From: Diaporthe sp. PMI_573
Taxonomy: Eukaryota > Ascomycota > Sordariomycetes > Diaporthales > Diaporthaceae
DNA: 64,000 nucleotides
Direction: 5' to 3'
Assembly: GCA_021399435.1 (NCBI GenBank)
Contig: JAJTUP010000007.1
Coordinates: 1,488,001-1,552,000, forward strand
Shown: positions 23,347 through 33,211 of the stretch, in pieces
Position numbering within the stretch: the stretch's first letter is position 1
Layout of the letters: each line of letters starts with the position of its first letter
Translations under genes and position numbers: made by a program
The notes under the pieces: generated by a model
What the model was told of the DNA's origin: nothing
The model's database searches: none
Seen by the model: only the letters and a program-made list of their open reading frames with translations

Positions 23347-23417
23347 AGATCCTCCTATAGGGTATCCTCCTATAGGGTATACTCCAATAGGATATCCTCC
23401 CTTAGGAGAACCTCTTA
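23347..23417 (+). repeat. 15 bp minisatellite, left arm of the element
   Basis: About four to five degenerate units of CCTCCTATAGGGTAT. It is the inverted counterpart of the right-arm array at 24160-24250, where the reverse-complement unit is CCTCCTATGGAACAC. Confidence 0.75.
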
Positions 23418-23553
23418 AATGATAGCCTGCTGCGGGCTACGTAAATAGGTAGATGTGAATCGAGCTACAGGAGACTGCACTATGAAACATTGCAACCTTT
23501 CAAGATATGGCGATATTACTGAAAAGATGTATATTGAATCCCCTCTGAAGACA

Positions 23554-24063
23554 CTAGACAAGACTCACAGATGACCATTCAGGCTTTCGGCCATCCCTCC
23601 ACAACTCACCGTGCATAATTCCGTGAACATAAGCTTCACCCACGAGCTTGTACTCGCCAGACTGGTTCGTCTTCCTGAACACGAACGGCACGGTAGAAGA
23701 TGGCACAAAGAATATCTCATCGCCGGTCTCAGCTGTTGTCGGCACAATCCCGAGGTACCCTTGACTCGACTGGAAAAGTCGCTGACGAAACTGTCTCATG
23801 AACCTGAAAGCTTCATCTTCTGGTTCCATGGTGACTTTCGGGTCCTGCAATGCACCGCGGAGTTGAGCACAGGTTGGGAAAGCTGTTATGCGCCGCCTTT
23901 CCAGGTCATCGAGCAGCCCACTCAAAATGGACCCCGGGGATATTAATGCCTCGACCGATACGCCTAAAAGGCAGAAGTGTCTTGTAATCATGTGGCGGAA
24001 CCTGTCGTACGCGGTTACGCTATCGTACTTTCGAGTGTAATTCGCAGTGAACGAATGAATCAT
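23554..24063 (-). pseudogene. HET-domain protein C-terminal fragment
   Basis: An open frame of 169 codons. Its second half has the order of conserved features found at the end of fungal heterokaryon-incompatibility (HET) proteins: QGYLGIVPTTAETGDEIFFV, then a VPFVFRK segment, then YKLVGEAYVHGIMHGE. No N-terminal HET domain precedes it within the enclosing inverted-repeat element, so it is a fragment. Intact HET proteins trigger cell death after fusion of incompatible hyphae. A separate HET N-terminal fragment on the same strand lies at 28192-28833. Whether both came from one gene is unknown, because about 250 central residues are missing. Confidence 0.55.
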
Positions 24064-24159
24064 CGAAATTAGAGCCGCTATGGCTAAACTACTTCCTATC
24101 CATATGATGACCTTCTGTCAGGAGGCACTTCTATAGAACGTTATTCCACAGAAGGGTAT

Positions 24160-24250
24160 CGTATAGGAGGGTGTTCCATAGGAGGGTGTTCCATAGGAGG
24201 GTGTTCCATAGGAGGGTGTTCCATAGGAGGGTGTTCTATAGGAGGATAGG
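24160..24250 (+). repeat. 15 bp minisatellite, right arm of the element
   Basis: Five to six nearly perfect tandem copies of GGAGGGTGTTCCATA, drifting to GGAGGATAGG at the right edge. Near-identity of units suggests recent expansion. Confidence 0.9.
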
Positions 24251-24310
24251 AAAGTATTCCATAGGAAGTTAGGGAAGAGATACCGTGGCTGCGTAGCGGA
24301 CACCCGAGCA

Positions 24311-24641
24311 GAGTCTCAAAGACAATACTGTAAGAACGTCAATCGTTTGAAAGTGTTGATAACATTTGCTGGCAGAAATGCTGAGCTCCAACCCGGCCAT
24401 GAGAACTAAATAGCCTCCGAAGAAGGTCCTTCACATGACACGGCCAAGGAAGCTACACTGGTGGCAATGTCAAGACTGCAAATTGCTATTAGACTAATAC
24501 AAACAGCAAAAGCAAAACCTAAGAAAACAGTAGGAATGGGGCAAAACTATGCAGTGATTTAGTCTGCTACAAGCAATGGCTTCATTTCCCCAAGCGTCCC
24601 ATCTCATCCATGAACACCAAATATGCTTCTGTTCCTTCACC
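24311..24641. other. Intergenic, no feature seen
   Basis: A short AT-rich stretch between the inverted-repeat element and the 3' end of the metallopeptidase-like gene. Confidence 0.4.
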
Positions 24642-25813
24642 TTAGGAGGCCGGCCTATCCACAGCCATCAACTTCTTCGGGTTGGTGACTATGGACATTA
24701 TACTCGCCAAATTGACCCGATCAACACGAGTAGGCTGTGCACGGTTGATCTTGTCGACAAGAAAATATGGATTCTCGGGGTCGGAACCAAAGTTTTGGCT
24801 CTTTGGGCGAGCCTTCTCCATCGTCTGCATCGTCTTGGTAATCGCGAACGGCTTACCGCCGTTTGACGTCAGCCCCTTGTTTGTAACGGTAGGCTTGACA
24901 AAGTCTGTGGGGAGTCAGTCTGACAGTATACACTGGATGGCGGCAAAGATCCAGGGTTCAGGTGTGCGTTTGGTAGGTACATACTGCCTGCAAGACATGC
25001 TTTGACCCATGCCTGGCTAAGTTCGAAGCCGCGATCGTCTTTTTTGCAGAAGTACAGAGTCCCAGCCTGGGCCAGACCGAGCGGATCACTGGGTTGATGA
25101 TACGCCTTGGTGATGGCACCAATAAAATGGCTTTCCCAAAACCAGCCCGACTCACCATTCATTTCGCCGACAGTCAGACCTGGAGGGTAGTTGGTCAGGG
25201 CTGGAGTGTTTCGGCCCTCGTCTGCTGTTAGATAGCCGAAGTACACATGTACCATCTCATGCGCGACTGTCAATGCGAGAAAGAAAAGTGCTTTCTCCAA
25301 GTTTGCTGTGTCATTTTTCGCTGCTGCCGTGAGTACGCTGTCAAAAAGCTGCTGTAAATCAACGTGTCAGTGCCACTCCTGATGTGATTATAATGACAGA
25401 TCGATATTGTTCAGCGTACTTACCGACTTGTTAATATGGAACAGTGCCGCGTGTTTCGCATTGTAGACATTAGCACTGTTTCCCCAGTCTAGGCGCTGGG
25501 TGACTCCACCCCCAACGAGCCTATCAGTGATAGTGATTGATGGAGGACTTGCTCTGACTTTCTTCAGAAAGCTGATTGTGTATGCCGTCATAGCTTCCGG
25601 AGTTTTGGTCAGATCACCTGTGAACGCCCAGCCCTTCCTCCCCCGTCTACCCACATTATGCCAAATCTTCGTACCAGTAGCGGTAAGGGCCTTTGCTCCC
25701 TGGGACTCGAGCATAGACAACCCAAGATGCATTGCGAAGGCAGCGAGGCGAAAGTAACGAGACGTTGGGCCTGCATTTACCACCTGCAGGGGATCCGGCT
25801 GGTCCTGAATCAC
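24642..25813 (-). CDS. HExxH metallopeptidase-like protein, 5' end unresolved
   Basis: Three exons can be joined on the minus strand: up to 25813 down to 25424, 25351-24985 and 24904-24642. Introns are 72 and 79 nt and phases match. The central exon has TVAHEMVHVYFGYL, a zinc-peptidase HExxH helix (HEMVH). It is followed by GESGWFWE, whose glutamates are candidates for a third ligand. This looks like a fungal family of putative secreted or intracellular metallopeptidases of unknown substrate. The frame is open upstream to a TAG near 25906 without an ATG. Either an upstream exon is missing from my model, translation starts internally (ATG at 25732), or the gene has lost its start. It faces the gene beginning at 25994, with under 200 bp between them. 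The peptidase motif is certain; activity is inferred. Confidence 0.6.
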
Positions 25814-25993
25814 GACCCGCAGGCTCTCCAGTGTGTCGACCCTGTCCGACTGGGGTGAACCGGCTGGCTGGGCACCTGACGATGAGCCGGGCCGAGAGGG
25901 GTTCCGCCTCTCGTCCTAGTCATCTCAGGAGTAGTGCGGTACCATCTTGCCCCAGATTCAGAAACAGCCACAACACAAGCCCTCCTGCTATGC

Positions 25994-27160
25994 ATGATGG
26001 ATTCAGTCGGTACATTGACCGGCTCGACCATGGATGCCATGGTCACGAGGCTCCGCGACGTCGCACTCTATGCTCACCTGCATCGCATCACCCTCGAGAA
26101 CCTCACCACTGACCACCTCAACATCTTTCACCGCGCCCTATCACGCACGCTTGGCTCTGAACTGGCCATAGACACGTTTGCACAGATAGTCGACGGGTTG
26201 CCCATTGCTGACGTTGCTTGGGACAAGCGCCATCCCGGTATCTTCGGTGACGACCACCCCATCGAGGCGCACGCAACTCTCTGTCCCGAGGTCAAAGACA
26301 CGACCCGTGTCTATCTTCAGCAATATGATCTCCATTCCCTCCTCTTTGACCCGAAAATAGTCCAGGCATACCAAGATGCTCCCCTGGGCTCCAAAGCCTT
26401 TCATACTCGTCTGATCGAGCTTGTCGTCATAGCATTGCACCAGATTGCGGTGTATCTTTTCAAACGGGACGACCTTCGCCCACACAGCCAGCAAGAGATT
26501 GACACTGTCACCAATTGTGTCATCGTCCCGCCTAAGTCCCCAGCCGTCAACCCGCAGGATTATGTGGTTACGGTGTCTCCAAGGCCAACCCTCTTCAACC
26601 ATCCTTATTATGTCGATCTTGAGATTTACCCCGAAGGCTTCGCGGATATTGCGGGGTACTGGGCTGAAGACCGCATAGTTGGGGGTATTGTGTTGTTCGA
26701 CAGAAGAGCTGACCCACGCGACCCCCATGATGCTGCTGGACATCAGTCGAATGAGGAGGATCGGGGCGAAGAGGCTGGAGGTCGGAATCTTGCCGAACAT
26801 CCGCCCAACATCTGGCTGCACCCTGCTCGCGACCATGTGACAGACCGGATATGCCAGCTTCGCGAGGACCAACAAAGAGCACTTGTGGACTACCTGACCG
26901 CAGCGCCGGGAGACACGAGCAATCCACTTCCTATCCTTCCTGACAAGGATAACCGCGCGCGGGTCGACCCTTCTATTGCGCACTCACACAAGTTTATCTT
27001 CAGAGATTACTGGGATCGTAAACCAGCCACACAGGAGTTATTGGATTTTCTTTTGCGGAGGCCGCAGAACGAGCTCGACTACCCTGAAGTTCGAGATTTC
27101 ATGAACCATATCAACGCCCTGGAGAAAGAGTGGAAGGAGGCCAAAGATACCCAGAAGTAG
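25994..27160 (+). CDS. Hypothetical protein, unrecognised
   Basis: A single open frame of 388 codons from the ATG pair at 25994/25997, with no stop and normal codon use. The product is mostly soluble: an N-terminal helical part (DAMVTRLRDVALYAHLHR), a middle section with LIELVVIALHQIAVYLFKRDD, and a charged C-terminus (EKEWKEAKDTQK). I see no catalytic motif, signal peptide or membrane segment, and no known family. The frame remains open upstream to about 25934 without ATG. It is divergent from the HExxH gene with very little space between, so a shared promoter and possibly a linked role are plausible but unproven. Confidence 0.6.
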   Translation: MMDSVGTLTGSTMDAMVTRLRDVALYAHLHRITLENLTTDHLNIFHRALSRTLGSELAIDTFAQIVDGLPIADVAWDKRHPGIFGDDHPIEAHATLCPEVKDTTRVYLQQYDLHSLLFDPKIVQAYQDAPLGSKAFHTRLIELVVIALHQIAVYLFKRDDLRPHSQQEIDTVTNCVIVPPKSPAVNPQDYVVTVSPRPTLFNHPYYVDLEIYPEGFADIAGYWAEDRIVGGIVLFDRRADPRDPHDAAGHQSNEEDRGEEAGGRNLAEHPPNIWLHPARDHVTDRICQLREDQQRALVDYLTAAPGDTSNPLPILPDKDNRARVDPSIAHSHKFIFRDYWDRKPATQELLDFLLRRPQNELDYPEVRDFMNHINALEKEWKEAKDTQK

Positions 27161-28191
27161 TACATGTTCTCTAGCCATCATCGAATACACGTATTCATCA
27201 GGATTTGGGAGCAGCCAGTGCACTATTGTCCATTGAGACTCAAATTCTGGTGAGTTCCTTGCTACAGGTGGAGAGGTAGGTCGTCGCCTAAGTAAACCTA
27301 AGGTTGACTGAGCGTATCGGTTCCATGCGAGCTCCATGGCCGGGCCAGCTGGACGGCCACTGAACCAAAGACATGCAAGTCGGTGACATACACTTAGCAT
27401 ATCGTACGAACGTCTACCCATCATTGCAGAACCCCTTCAAGCCCGAGACAACGAGCCACCCTTTTCCGACGGTCTCGACCGAAACAACCTTACGCATGTC
27501 TTCCTGGTGCGAAATCGCAATCGCTGCTCAAAGATTCAGTATCATGTTGAAACATTGGCGCCAGAAATTGATCAACTTACTTGCTTGTACCATTCGTCGG
27601 AATCCCCCAAGTCCACGTGTGCGAACAAGTTCTTGCCTTTTGGCTCGATACCTAGCAGCAAAGGCTATGGTTGGGTCATCGAATAAACTGCTCATGCACC
27701 CAGTGCGGGAAACAGGAGTTGGGAAGGACTTTCCGTTACATCAGGTGCACTTCCAACTCTCCAGGAAGATCTCGGCGGTTTGTACCTTAGATCAGCCCTT
27801 CAATTGAGAGCCTCGAATCTCTTGAAACTGCGAGATTCGTTGATCAGTGTACTCACCTCCAAGGTTGGAGACAATGGGTGGAGGGGCCAGAGGTTATAAG
27901 GCGAGAGGTTCGCAGGTGGGGCTCAGAAGGTGAGAGGGTGGGAGAGGAGATGGTAGGAGGGCAGAGGTTGGTGGGTAAGAGGGTGGGAGAGGAGACGCTC
28001 AGAGGCAGGAGGTTAGGATGATGAAATGTGTGAAAGAGAAGCCGAAATGGCGAGAGGACCAGATCAGGAGCCTCAAACCAGGAGTGATAGACGGCGCTGA
28101 GCGGTCCAGGCAGAGGAGGCAGGGGAGGTAGCGATTGAGATCGATGAACAAATGTCAGTGTGCCGGACTTACCGAGCTTGTTCCGATGCTG
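27161..28191. other. Non-coding with a purine-rich low-complexity tract
   Basis: No gene supported. From about 27870 to 28015 the plus strand is almost pure purine plus T, with repeated GGTGGGAGAGGAGA and AGAGGTTGG-type units. It abuts the broken end of the HET fragment at 28192 and may mark a recombination junction. Confidence 0.6.
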
Positions 28192-28833
28192 TTAGGTTGG
28201 TTCTGGCGGACATGACGGTTCTTGTATCACCCATGTCCTGTTGAACCAGTTGCGCATAAAGAGCCACACAAGCGCATGCTTCTCGGCGACACTCCACTCG
28301 GGGCGACCTATCTTGGCCCAGAACCCGCCACCCGCGAAGAACCGCCCCAGCTCTGACCATCTGGAGCGAAGCACCTCGTCGGGCAGGCGGCCCGCAAGGT
28401 CATGTATGAAGCCGAACGCCGCCTCCGTGTACTTATCCGCGGGGCCGAGCCAGACCACGACCTGGCTGGCCTGAGAGTAGATCCTCCCCATGAGGGCGAC
28501 CTGGGCGCTCCGCTCGGCCAGGTCGTGCTGGTTGATGCACACGGCGTCGGCCCAGACGCACCCGTGCGACAGCGGAACCGAGCGCAGGGCGTGCCCCAGG
28601 CTCGCGGTGATGGGCACCACACCCCCATCGCATACCACGGTGTGGTCCCGGTCCGGCGTCAGGCCGTCGCCCGGGACGGCGCTGCCCCATGTATAAGATA
28701 GGGCGCTGTATGCGGGTGGGTTGTCGAGGGACAAGGTGGACAGCGTGCACTCGATTACGGGGCCGCTCCGGTCGACGATAGTAAGCAGGCGGAACGTGTC
28801 TTTCGGTAGGGGCTCGTAATTATACGATGCCAT
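28192..28833 (-). pseudogene. HET-domain (heterokaryon incompatibility) protein, truncated after the WVIQE motif
   Basis: The 213-codon frame starts with ATG 28833 and carries a clear HET domain: FRLLTIVDRSGPVIECTLST, then PAYSALSYTWG, WADAVCINQHDLAERSAQV, MGRIYSQASQVVVWLG, and NRTWVIQE. In intact HET proteins 300-500 residues follow. Here the frame ends eight residues after WVIQE, and downstream sequence on the minus strand turns into pyrimidine-rich low-complexity DNA. No downstream exon could be joined. I read it as a 3'-truncated remnant, though a short HET-only protein cannot be excluded. Full-length members cause incompatibility-type cell death on hyphal fusion. Confidence 0.75.
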
Positions 28834-29830
28834 AGTAAGATGCGGGTCGTAATGAAGACTTCCATATACCGGTGTGGTGTTTGTTTCTCCTCAGCTGACG
28901 TGTCCATTGCTGCACCGATTCAGCTGCCTGGGGGATGCGCATGCCTACTCAAGTAACCAACATGCAGGCTCCTATCCGGGCTGCTGGACCACTATTGTAA
29001 CATAAAGCTAGTGGATTGTACTACACACTATTGCATCGTCCCACCCACGTCCGATACATATACTGCTACAAACGGCAATCTAGGCCAGGACTAATAATTA
29101 CTCTGCCACATCTTTCAGACGATTCTCATTTCCCATGGCAACGAGGGCGCAAGTTGAGTCTGAAGAATTGTTCATTTACAGCTATGGTTACCTCACTCAA
29201 AGAAAAGGAAAGGTATCAAAGCTGCGAAATGGCCTGGCGAGGGTTTTGTAGGCCAGTTGGGCTGCCGGCCTTCAGCCTATCGGCCCTGACAACTTTCCTT
29301 AACTTATGGCTCACAAACTTCGCACTCTATAAGACTTACTATCCATCTATACTTTAAGGCCATAACAGTCATGCTAAACCTTAAGAGAAGCTCACTCTAC
29401 TGTTAAAGTACTCAGCTGCTGCTCTGCACCTATCTCCCTACCTGTCTACCTCTCTACTCACCCCCGCCTCCATCAACTTTTCTATACCTACGTGTGAAAT
29501 ATATATTGAAAAGTCACTTTCTAAAGCCCTGCACAGAGAATCTCACTCTTATCATCTGCTAATATACAATGTCTCTTCTCCTTATATATAGGGACCGCCT
29601 ACATACTGCTTAAGAAGCGTAAGTACACGGGATTAAAAACGAAACCACCTTCTCCTTATAGGACCCTCAATGTCATCCCGGCTTGGTAGAGGAAGTTAAA
29701 GAATACAAATAGTCCATAATTTATGTGTGAAAGGATATATTTTGTAATCAATATTGATTCGAGATGTATCCTTAGTAGATTGGAATAATTCCCTCTCAGC
29801 ACATGCGTGGTACGTCATGATACCTGACTG
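28834..29830. other. AT-rich intergenic, left border of the polyketide cluster
   Basis: AT-rich DNA without a supported gene between the HET remnant and the 3' end of the adenylate-forming enzyme gene. I take it as the likely left edge of the biosynthetic cluster. Confidence 0.5.
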
Positions 29831-31825
29831 CTATTTCATCCATCTCAGGACAGCTCTCTGAACATCAGTCTTTACGACCTTGTGCGTTGCATTGAGAGGG
29901 AATTCACGCATTCCAATGGTCTCTAAAGACGCCAGCCCGCTAAGTTCGTACTCTTTCCCCAAGACGTGCACGATATGGCTCATTATCTCGTCCTCCGTCT
30001 TACCGTTGAAACGATCAATCACTGCAAATGGCGCCTGGAAATGTTCGGCATTGGGGACTGCGACCACGGATGCCTGTAGATAATTCAGTATCAGCTTCGA
30101 GGCGTTCAATGTAAATAGTCTCGTCGAAATGCAGGAGACGTCATTTTGACAGTGCAAAACAACTGGGGCTTTATTGAGCGTACGTACTTCGGTGCCAGTT
30201 ATTTCCTTGATACAGCTCTCGATGACTGCGGGCATGATAGCAGTGCCGCTGCGCAGAATCATATCTTTGCCTCTGCCCAGTATGAAGACCAGCCCGCTGT
30301 TGTCTAGCATGGCGATGTCCCCTGTAATAAACCACCGGCCCTTTTCGTCGTTGTAGAACGAGGCTGCTGATGATCCGCCAAGGTATTCTGTGATGAGGCT
30401 CCCACACTGGATATGTAGCTCGCCCGGCTGTCCTCTACCTGCCACAGTCTTCCCTTCCGCATCCCATATTCGCACGACGGCTCCGGGGGCCACAGTGCCG
30501 ACAGGACATATCTGCCCAAAGTATTGGATCTTGGCCGCCGGGGTGTCAAAAAATGGCCATTTGAAAGCACCAGCCCCTTCTGTCATGCCGTGGTTGACAC
30601 ATATGCTGGACTCGGGGAACAGTCCAGCACACTTGACGAGAACATCCTTCGTCACTGCATCTCCACCAATTTGAATGCGACGGACCGAGTTGGTCGCACC
30701 CAGCGGGCGGGCCGCGAGTTCTTGGGATAGTTGTAGAACCATAGGCGGCGTCAGGACCACAAAGGTGACCTGATATCGAGTGATCGCGTCCACCATATCA
30801 TCAACTCTAAGTCCCCGACCGGTCATCACCACTGCACCACCTGCCTTCCACGTCTGTAGGGTCTGGAACGGGGCGATGGCTCGCGAGTTATGTGCCTGCT
30901 GAAGCGCAAAGGAGGAGCTGCCCTCACCGAGGAGCCATGACTGCGAATGTAAGACATGTGACATCCCACCTACTCGCAGGGGGCAACCCTTGGGCCGGCC
31001 AGAAGTTCCGGAAGTGAACATTATAGAATGGATGCGTTCCGGATCATCATCTCTAGCTTTGATGAGAAGTGTATCCTCATCCATCCGATATTTGGAGCCA
31101 TCAGCGGCTACTCCAGCTAGTGACAAGGCGCCGTCAGGGTCACCATCACCTTCAGACGTCGAGATAATCAGCGTTTCGGGCAGCAGAAGATGGTCTGCCG
31201 TGGCACGTAGTGCTTCAGCATCGCCGGCACCCGGCAAGACAATGACAGATGGCCTGGTCATCTCTATGATGAAACGCAGTTCAGACTCCTGAGAGACGTC
31301 GGAAACCAGGCCAGGATCCACGCAGACGAAGGTCAATCTCATGACGACACAAGCCCAGAGCAAGATGCAGTATTCACCGCCGTTTGGAACTAGCATAAGC
31401 ATTGTTGACCCGGGACGAACACCGTGCCGAATCAGTCCAGCCGCTAGGTTCATGGCCGCGCCATGTAATTGAAGATATGTCAAAGTCAGACATTCCGGGA
31501 ACAGGGTTTTATGCCCATTTGTGTGCTCTTGCTTGGCATCAGGGGACACCAGATCAGACAGATGGTCTCTGGGCTGGCTTGGACAAACAACAGCTAGAGC
31601 GTGGGGGTATCGAGAAAGGGAGGGCTCGATGTGCGAGAAGACAGACGTCTCGTTCAGAAGCTGGCCGCCATCTATTTCCGCCTTGGCCGTGTCGCCGGTA
31701 ACGTGAGCAAGAGATCCCATTCTGATAGGGGTGCGTAGGTTTCGGAAGAGATGAATATTTGGGGCGTGATTGAGCAAAGTTGCACAGGTTCTACTGCCTT
31801 CAAGCATGGTTAGAGGCAGCTCCAT
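29831..31825 (-). CDS. Adenylate-forming enzyme (acyl/aryl-CoA ligase-like)
   Basis: From ATG 31825 on the minus strand, with one intron at 30187-30074 (114 nt, GTACGT...CTACAG), about 626 residues. The ANL-superfamily core motifs appear in order: MFTSGTSGRPKGCPL (phosphate loop, A3), NHGMTEGAG (A5), WFITGDIAML (A7), GRGKDMILRSGTAIMP (A8 hinge) and PLNATHKVVKTDV with the A10 catalytic lysine. There is no carrier, reductase or thioesterase domain, so it should activate a carboxylic acid as an acyl-adenylate and pass it to CoA or another acceptor. The intron is a multiple of three and open, so unspliced message would add 38 residues in the middle of the C-terminal subdomain. It is divergent from the SnoaL-like gene over a promoter with two AflR-type sites, which places it in the cluster. 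Substrate unknown: a starter acid, or the carboxylated anthraquinone or anthrone product. Confidence 0.87.
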   Translation of the reverse strand: MELPLTMLEGSRTCATLLNHAPNIHLFRNLRTPIRMGSLAHVTGDTAKAEIDGGQLLNETSVFSHIEPSLSRYPHALAVVCPSQPRDHLSDLVSPDAKQEHTNGHKTLFPECLTLTYLQLHGAAMNLAAGLIRHGVRPGSTMLMLVPNGGEYCILLWACVVMRLTFVCVDPGLVSDVSQESELRFIIEMTRPSVIVLPGAGDAEALRATADHLLLPETLIISTSEGDGDPDGALSLAGVAADGSKYRMDEDTLLIKARDDDPERIHSIMFTSGTSGRPKGCPLRVGGMSHVLHSQSWLLGEGSSSFALQQAHNSRAIAPFQTLQTWKAGGAVVMTGRGLRVDDMVDAITRYQVTFVVLTPPMVLQLSQELAARPLGATNSVRRIQIGGDAVTKDVLVKCAGLFPESSICVNHGMTEGAGAFKWPFFDTPAAKIQYFGQICPVGTVAPGAVVRIWDAEGKTVAGRGQPGELHIQCGSLITEYLGGSSAASFYNDEKGRWFITGDIAMLDNSGLVFILGRGKDMILRSGTAIMPAVIESCIKEITGTEVRTLNKAPVVLHCQNDVSCISTRLFTLNASKLILNYLQASVVAVPNAEHFQAPFAVIDRFNGKTEDEIMSHIVHVLGKEYELSGLASLETIGMREFPLNATHKVVKTDVQRAVLRWMK

Positions 31826-32135
31826 ACATCACATGGAACTCAACTAACCTATCTGGTAGATTGACTCTTACCGATGCTGCCAGGTGGGCTCGACTGTTGT
31901 GGGCTACTAGTTGCAAAAGCGCATAGGAGCAGCAGCGTGCCATTACCACTCCATTGCATCAAGTCAAATTTTGTATACCGACGAAGATTTGTCCCCGTAG
32001 TATATTTGTTCGAAATATCTGCGAAAATAAAACATGGAATTCGTATAATCCTACGCCTCTGAGAGCCGCCTTGTGTCATCACAGCTGGTGGATTGATGAT
32101 GGCCAATTGGATCAAATGCGGCATATCAGCAAAGG

Positions 32136-32146
32136 TCGGAGTCCGA
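32136..32146. promoter_or_regulatory. AflR-type binding site TCGGAGTCCGA
   Basis: Matches the published AflR consensus TCGSWNNSCGR at every position. It lies about 310 bp from the adenylate-forming enzyme start and 540 bp from the SnoaL-like start. The likely ligand is the Zn2Cys6 regulator encoded at 55978-57393. Confidence 0.65.
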
Positions 32147-32493
32147 TACATTCAGGGCAAGACTGAGTGAGTTTGAGTGGCAGATGCTGACAAACTCTCA
32201 GTTCGTACAGTGCTGTGCGCCGTTGCACATATCTAGCGAAATGGCACCGTATCCTCTATTATTTCTCCAGGAATTACGGTTACAAACTGTCTCATAGATT
32301 GTTTGTGTGTAGACCTCACAATGGGCACTGGAGAAATCGCTTTGGTGAGATTGGTGAAATGTGCATTCCAGCCCGGTCCGAGGGCACGCTAGGATTTTAG
32401 AAGGATTCGAATACCCCGAGAGACATGATGGTGGTTTCCAATTACAGGGTTATTGTTTTCTTCATAGGATCACTTACACCTTTGAAGGGTACC

Positions 32494-32504
32494 TCGGAGA
32501 CCGA
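32494..32504. promoter_or_regulatory. AflR-type binding site TCGGAGACCGA
   Basis: A second full consensus match, about 180 bp upstream of the SnoaL-like start codon, differing from the first in one central base. Paired sites in one promoter strengthen the reading. Confidence 0.65.
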
Positions 32505-32682
32505 CGACTATAGCGTCGTGAGAAATGGCGTTGCTGAACCGTACCTAGGCAAAAGCTCCGAGCGGTCAATACCTTACGGCAGAGTGTGATATATTTACAA
32601 GAATCCCATGTCGGTCTGGCGCGTGGAATACCAGTCCGTCTTATGCACCTGCTTTGCGCAAATAAAGACTTGATTCTCAAAC

Positions 32683-33211
32683 ATGTCAGAAACATCTGCC
32701 CCGGCTCAAGTTCAAGCCGACACACTTGACAAGTTCCTGGAATCATGGAAAAGTCAGGCGTGGGAAGACACTATAAATCTTTGGTCGGATGACTTCAAAC
32801 AAAGACTGCTGCCCTTCTCACTAGGGACGCCGCTCACCTCTCGGGCTGAGGCCGAAGTAGTCTACCCGACACTCGTCAAGAGTCTGACGAACTGGAAGGT
32901 AAGCTCGTGTCTCTGCTACTTCACCCCTCCACCGCCGACGTTGACAGCGCGGCTTACCCTACGAGTAGCTCGAGATCAAGAACGTGGTACACGATGTTGC
33001 CAAAGGAACGGCTGCTGTCTATGCGACATCGCTGGCGGACACGCCTCTGCCGGGCGAGAAGTGGACCAACGAGTACGCCATCTTTGTTTGGCTCACCCCG
33101 GATGGAAAGAAGGTTAGCAGGCTGGAAGAGATGGTGGATTCAGCGTTCTATCGAGATTTCTTTCCCAAGTTTATGGGGTATCTGGGACAACAGAAGGGCG
33201 CCGGCCACTAA
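32683..33211 (+). CDS. SnoaL-like (NTF2-fold) protein
   Basis: Two exons, 32683-32898 and 32969-33211 (70 nt intron), give 152 residues. The pattern is that of an NTF2-like cone fold: an N-terminal helix pair (LDKFLESWKSQAWEDTINLWSD), then AEVVYPTLVKSL, and beta strands such as NVVHDVAKGTAAVYATS and NEYAIFVWLTPDGKKVSRLEEMVDS, ending FYRDFFPKFMGYL. Small proteins of this fold in aromatic polyketide clusters act as cyclases, dehydratases or hydroxylase-like catalysts on polyketide intermediates. Some are only stabilising. Catalytic residues cannot be fixed by eye. It is shorter than the scytalone-dehydratase-like MdpB family. Two AflR-type sites precede it. Confidence 0.8.

Larger units (their letters stand above)
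23262..24310. mobile_element. 1.05 kb terminal-inverted-repeat element carrying a HET gene fragment
   Basis: The left end, TGCTCCGGTGTACGCTACGC at 23262, continues CAGCCACGG. It is mirrored at the right end, where the reverse complement from 24310 reads TGCTCGGGTGTCCGCTACGC and continues CAGCCACGG. Identity weakens after about 45 bp. Just inside each end lie 15 bp tandem repeats in inverted orientation (see the repeat entries). The interior holds a 169-codon minus-strand open frame resembling the C-terminus of HET proteins, and no transposase. This fits a non-autonomous DNA transposon that captured or retained a host gene fragment. I found no clear target-site duplication. Confidence 0.65.
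31826..32682. promoter_or_regulatory. Divergent promoter, adenylate-forming enzyme / SnoaL-like gene
   Basis: This 857 bp separates the two divergently transcribed starts (31825 minus, 32683 plus). It contains two perfect AflR-type palindromes, listed separately. No coding exon was recognised in it. Confidence 0.65.

Noticed and set aside
24118..24303. Repetitive SYGTP peptide frame (-)
   Set aside because: Simply a translation of the 15 bp minisatellite inside the TIR element.
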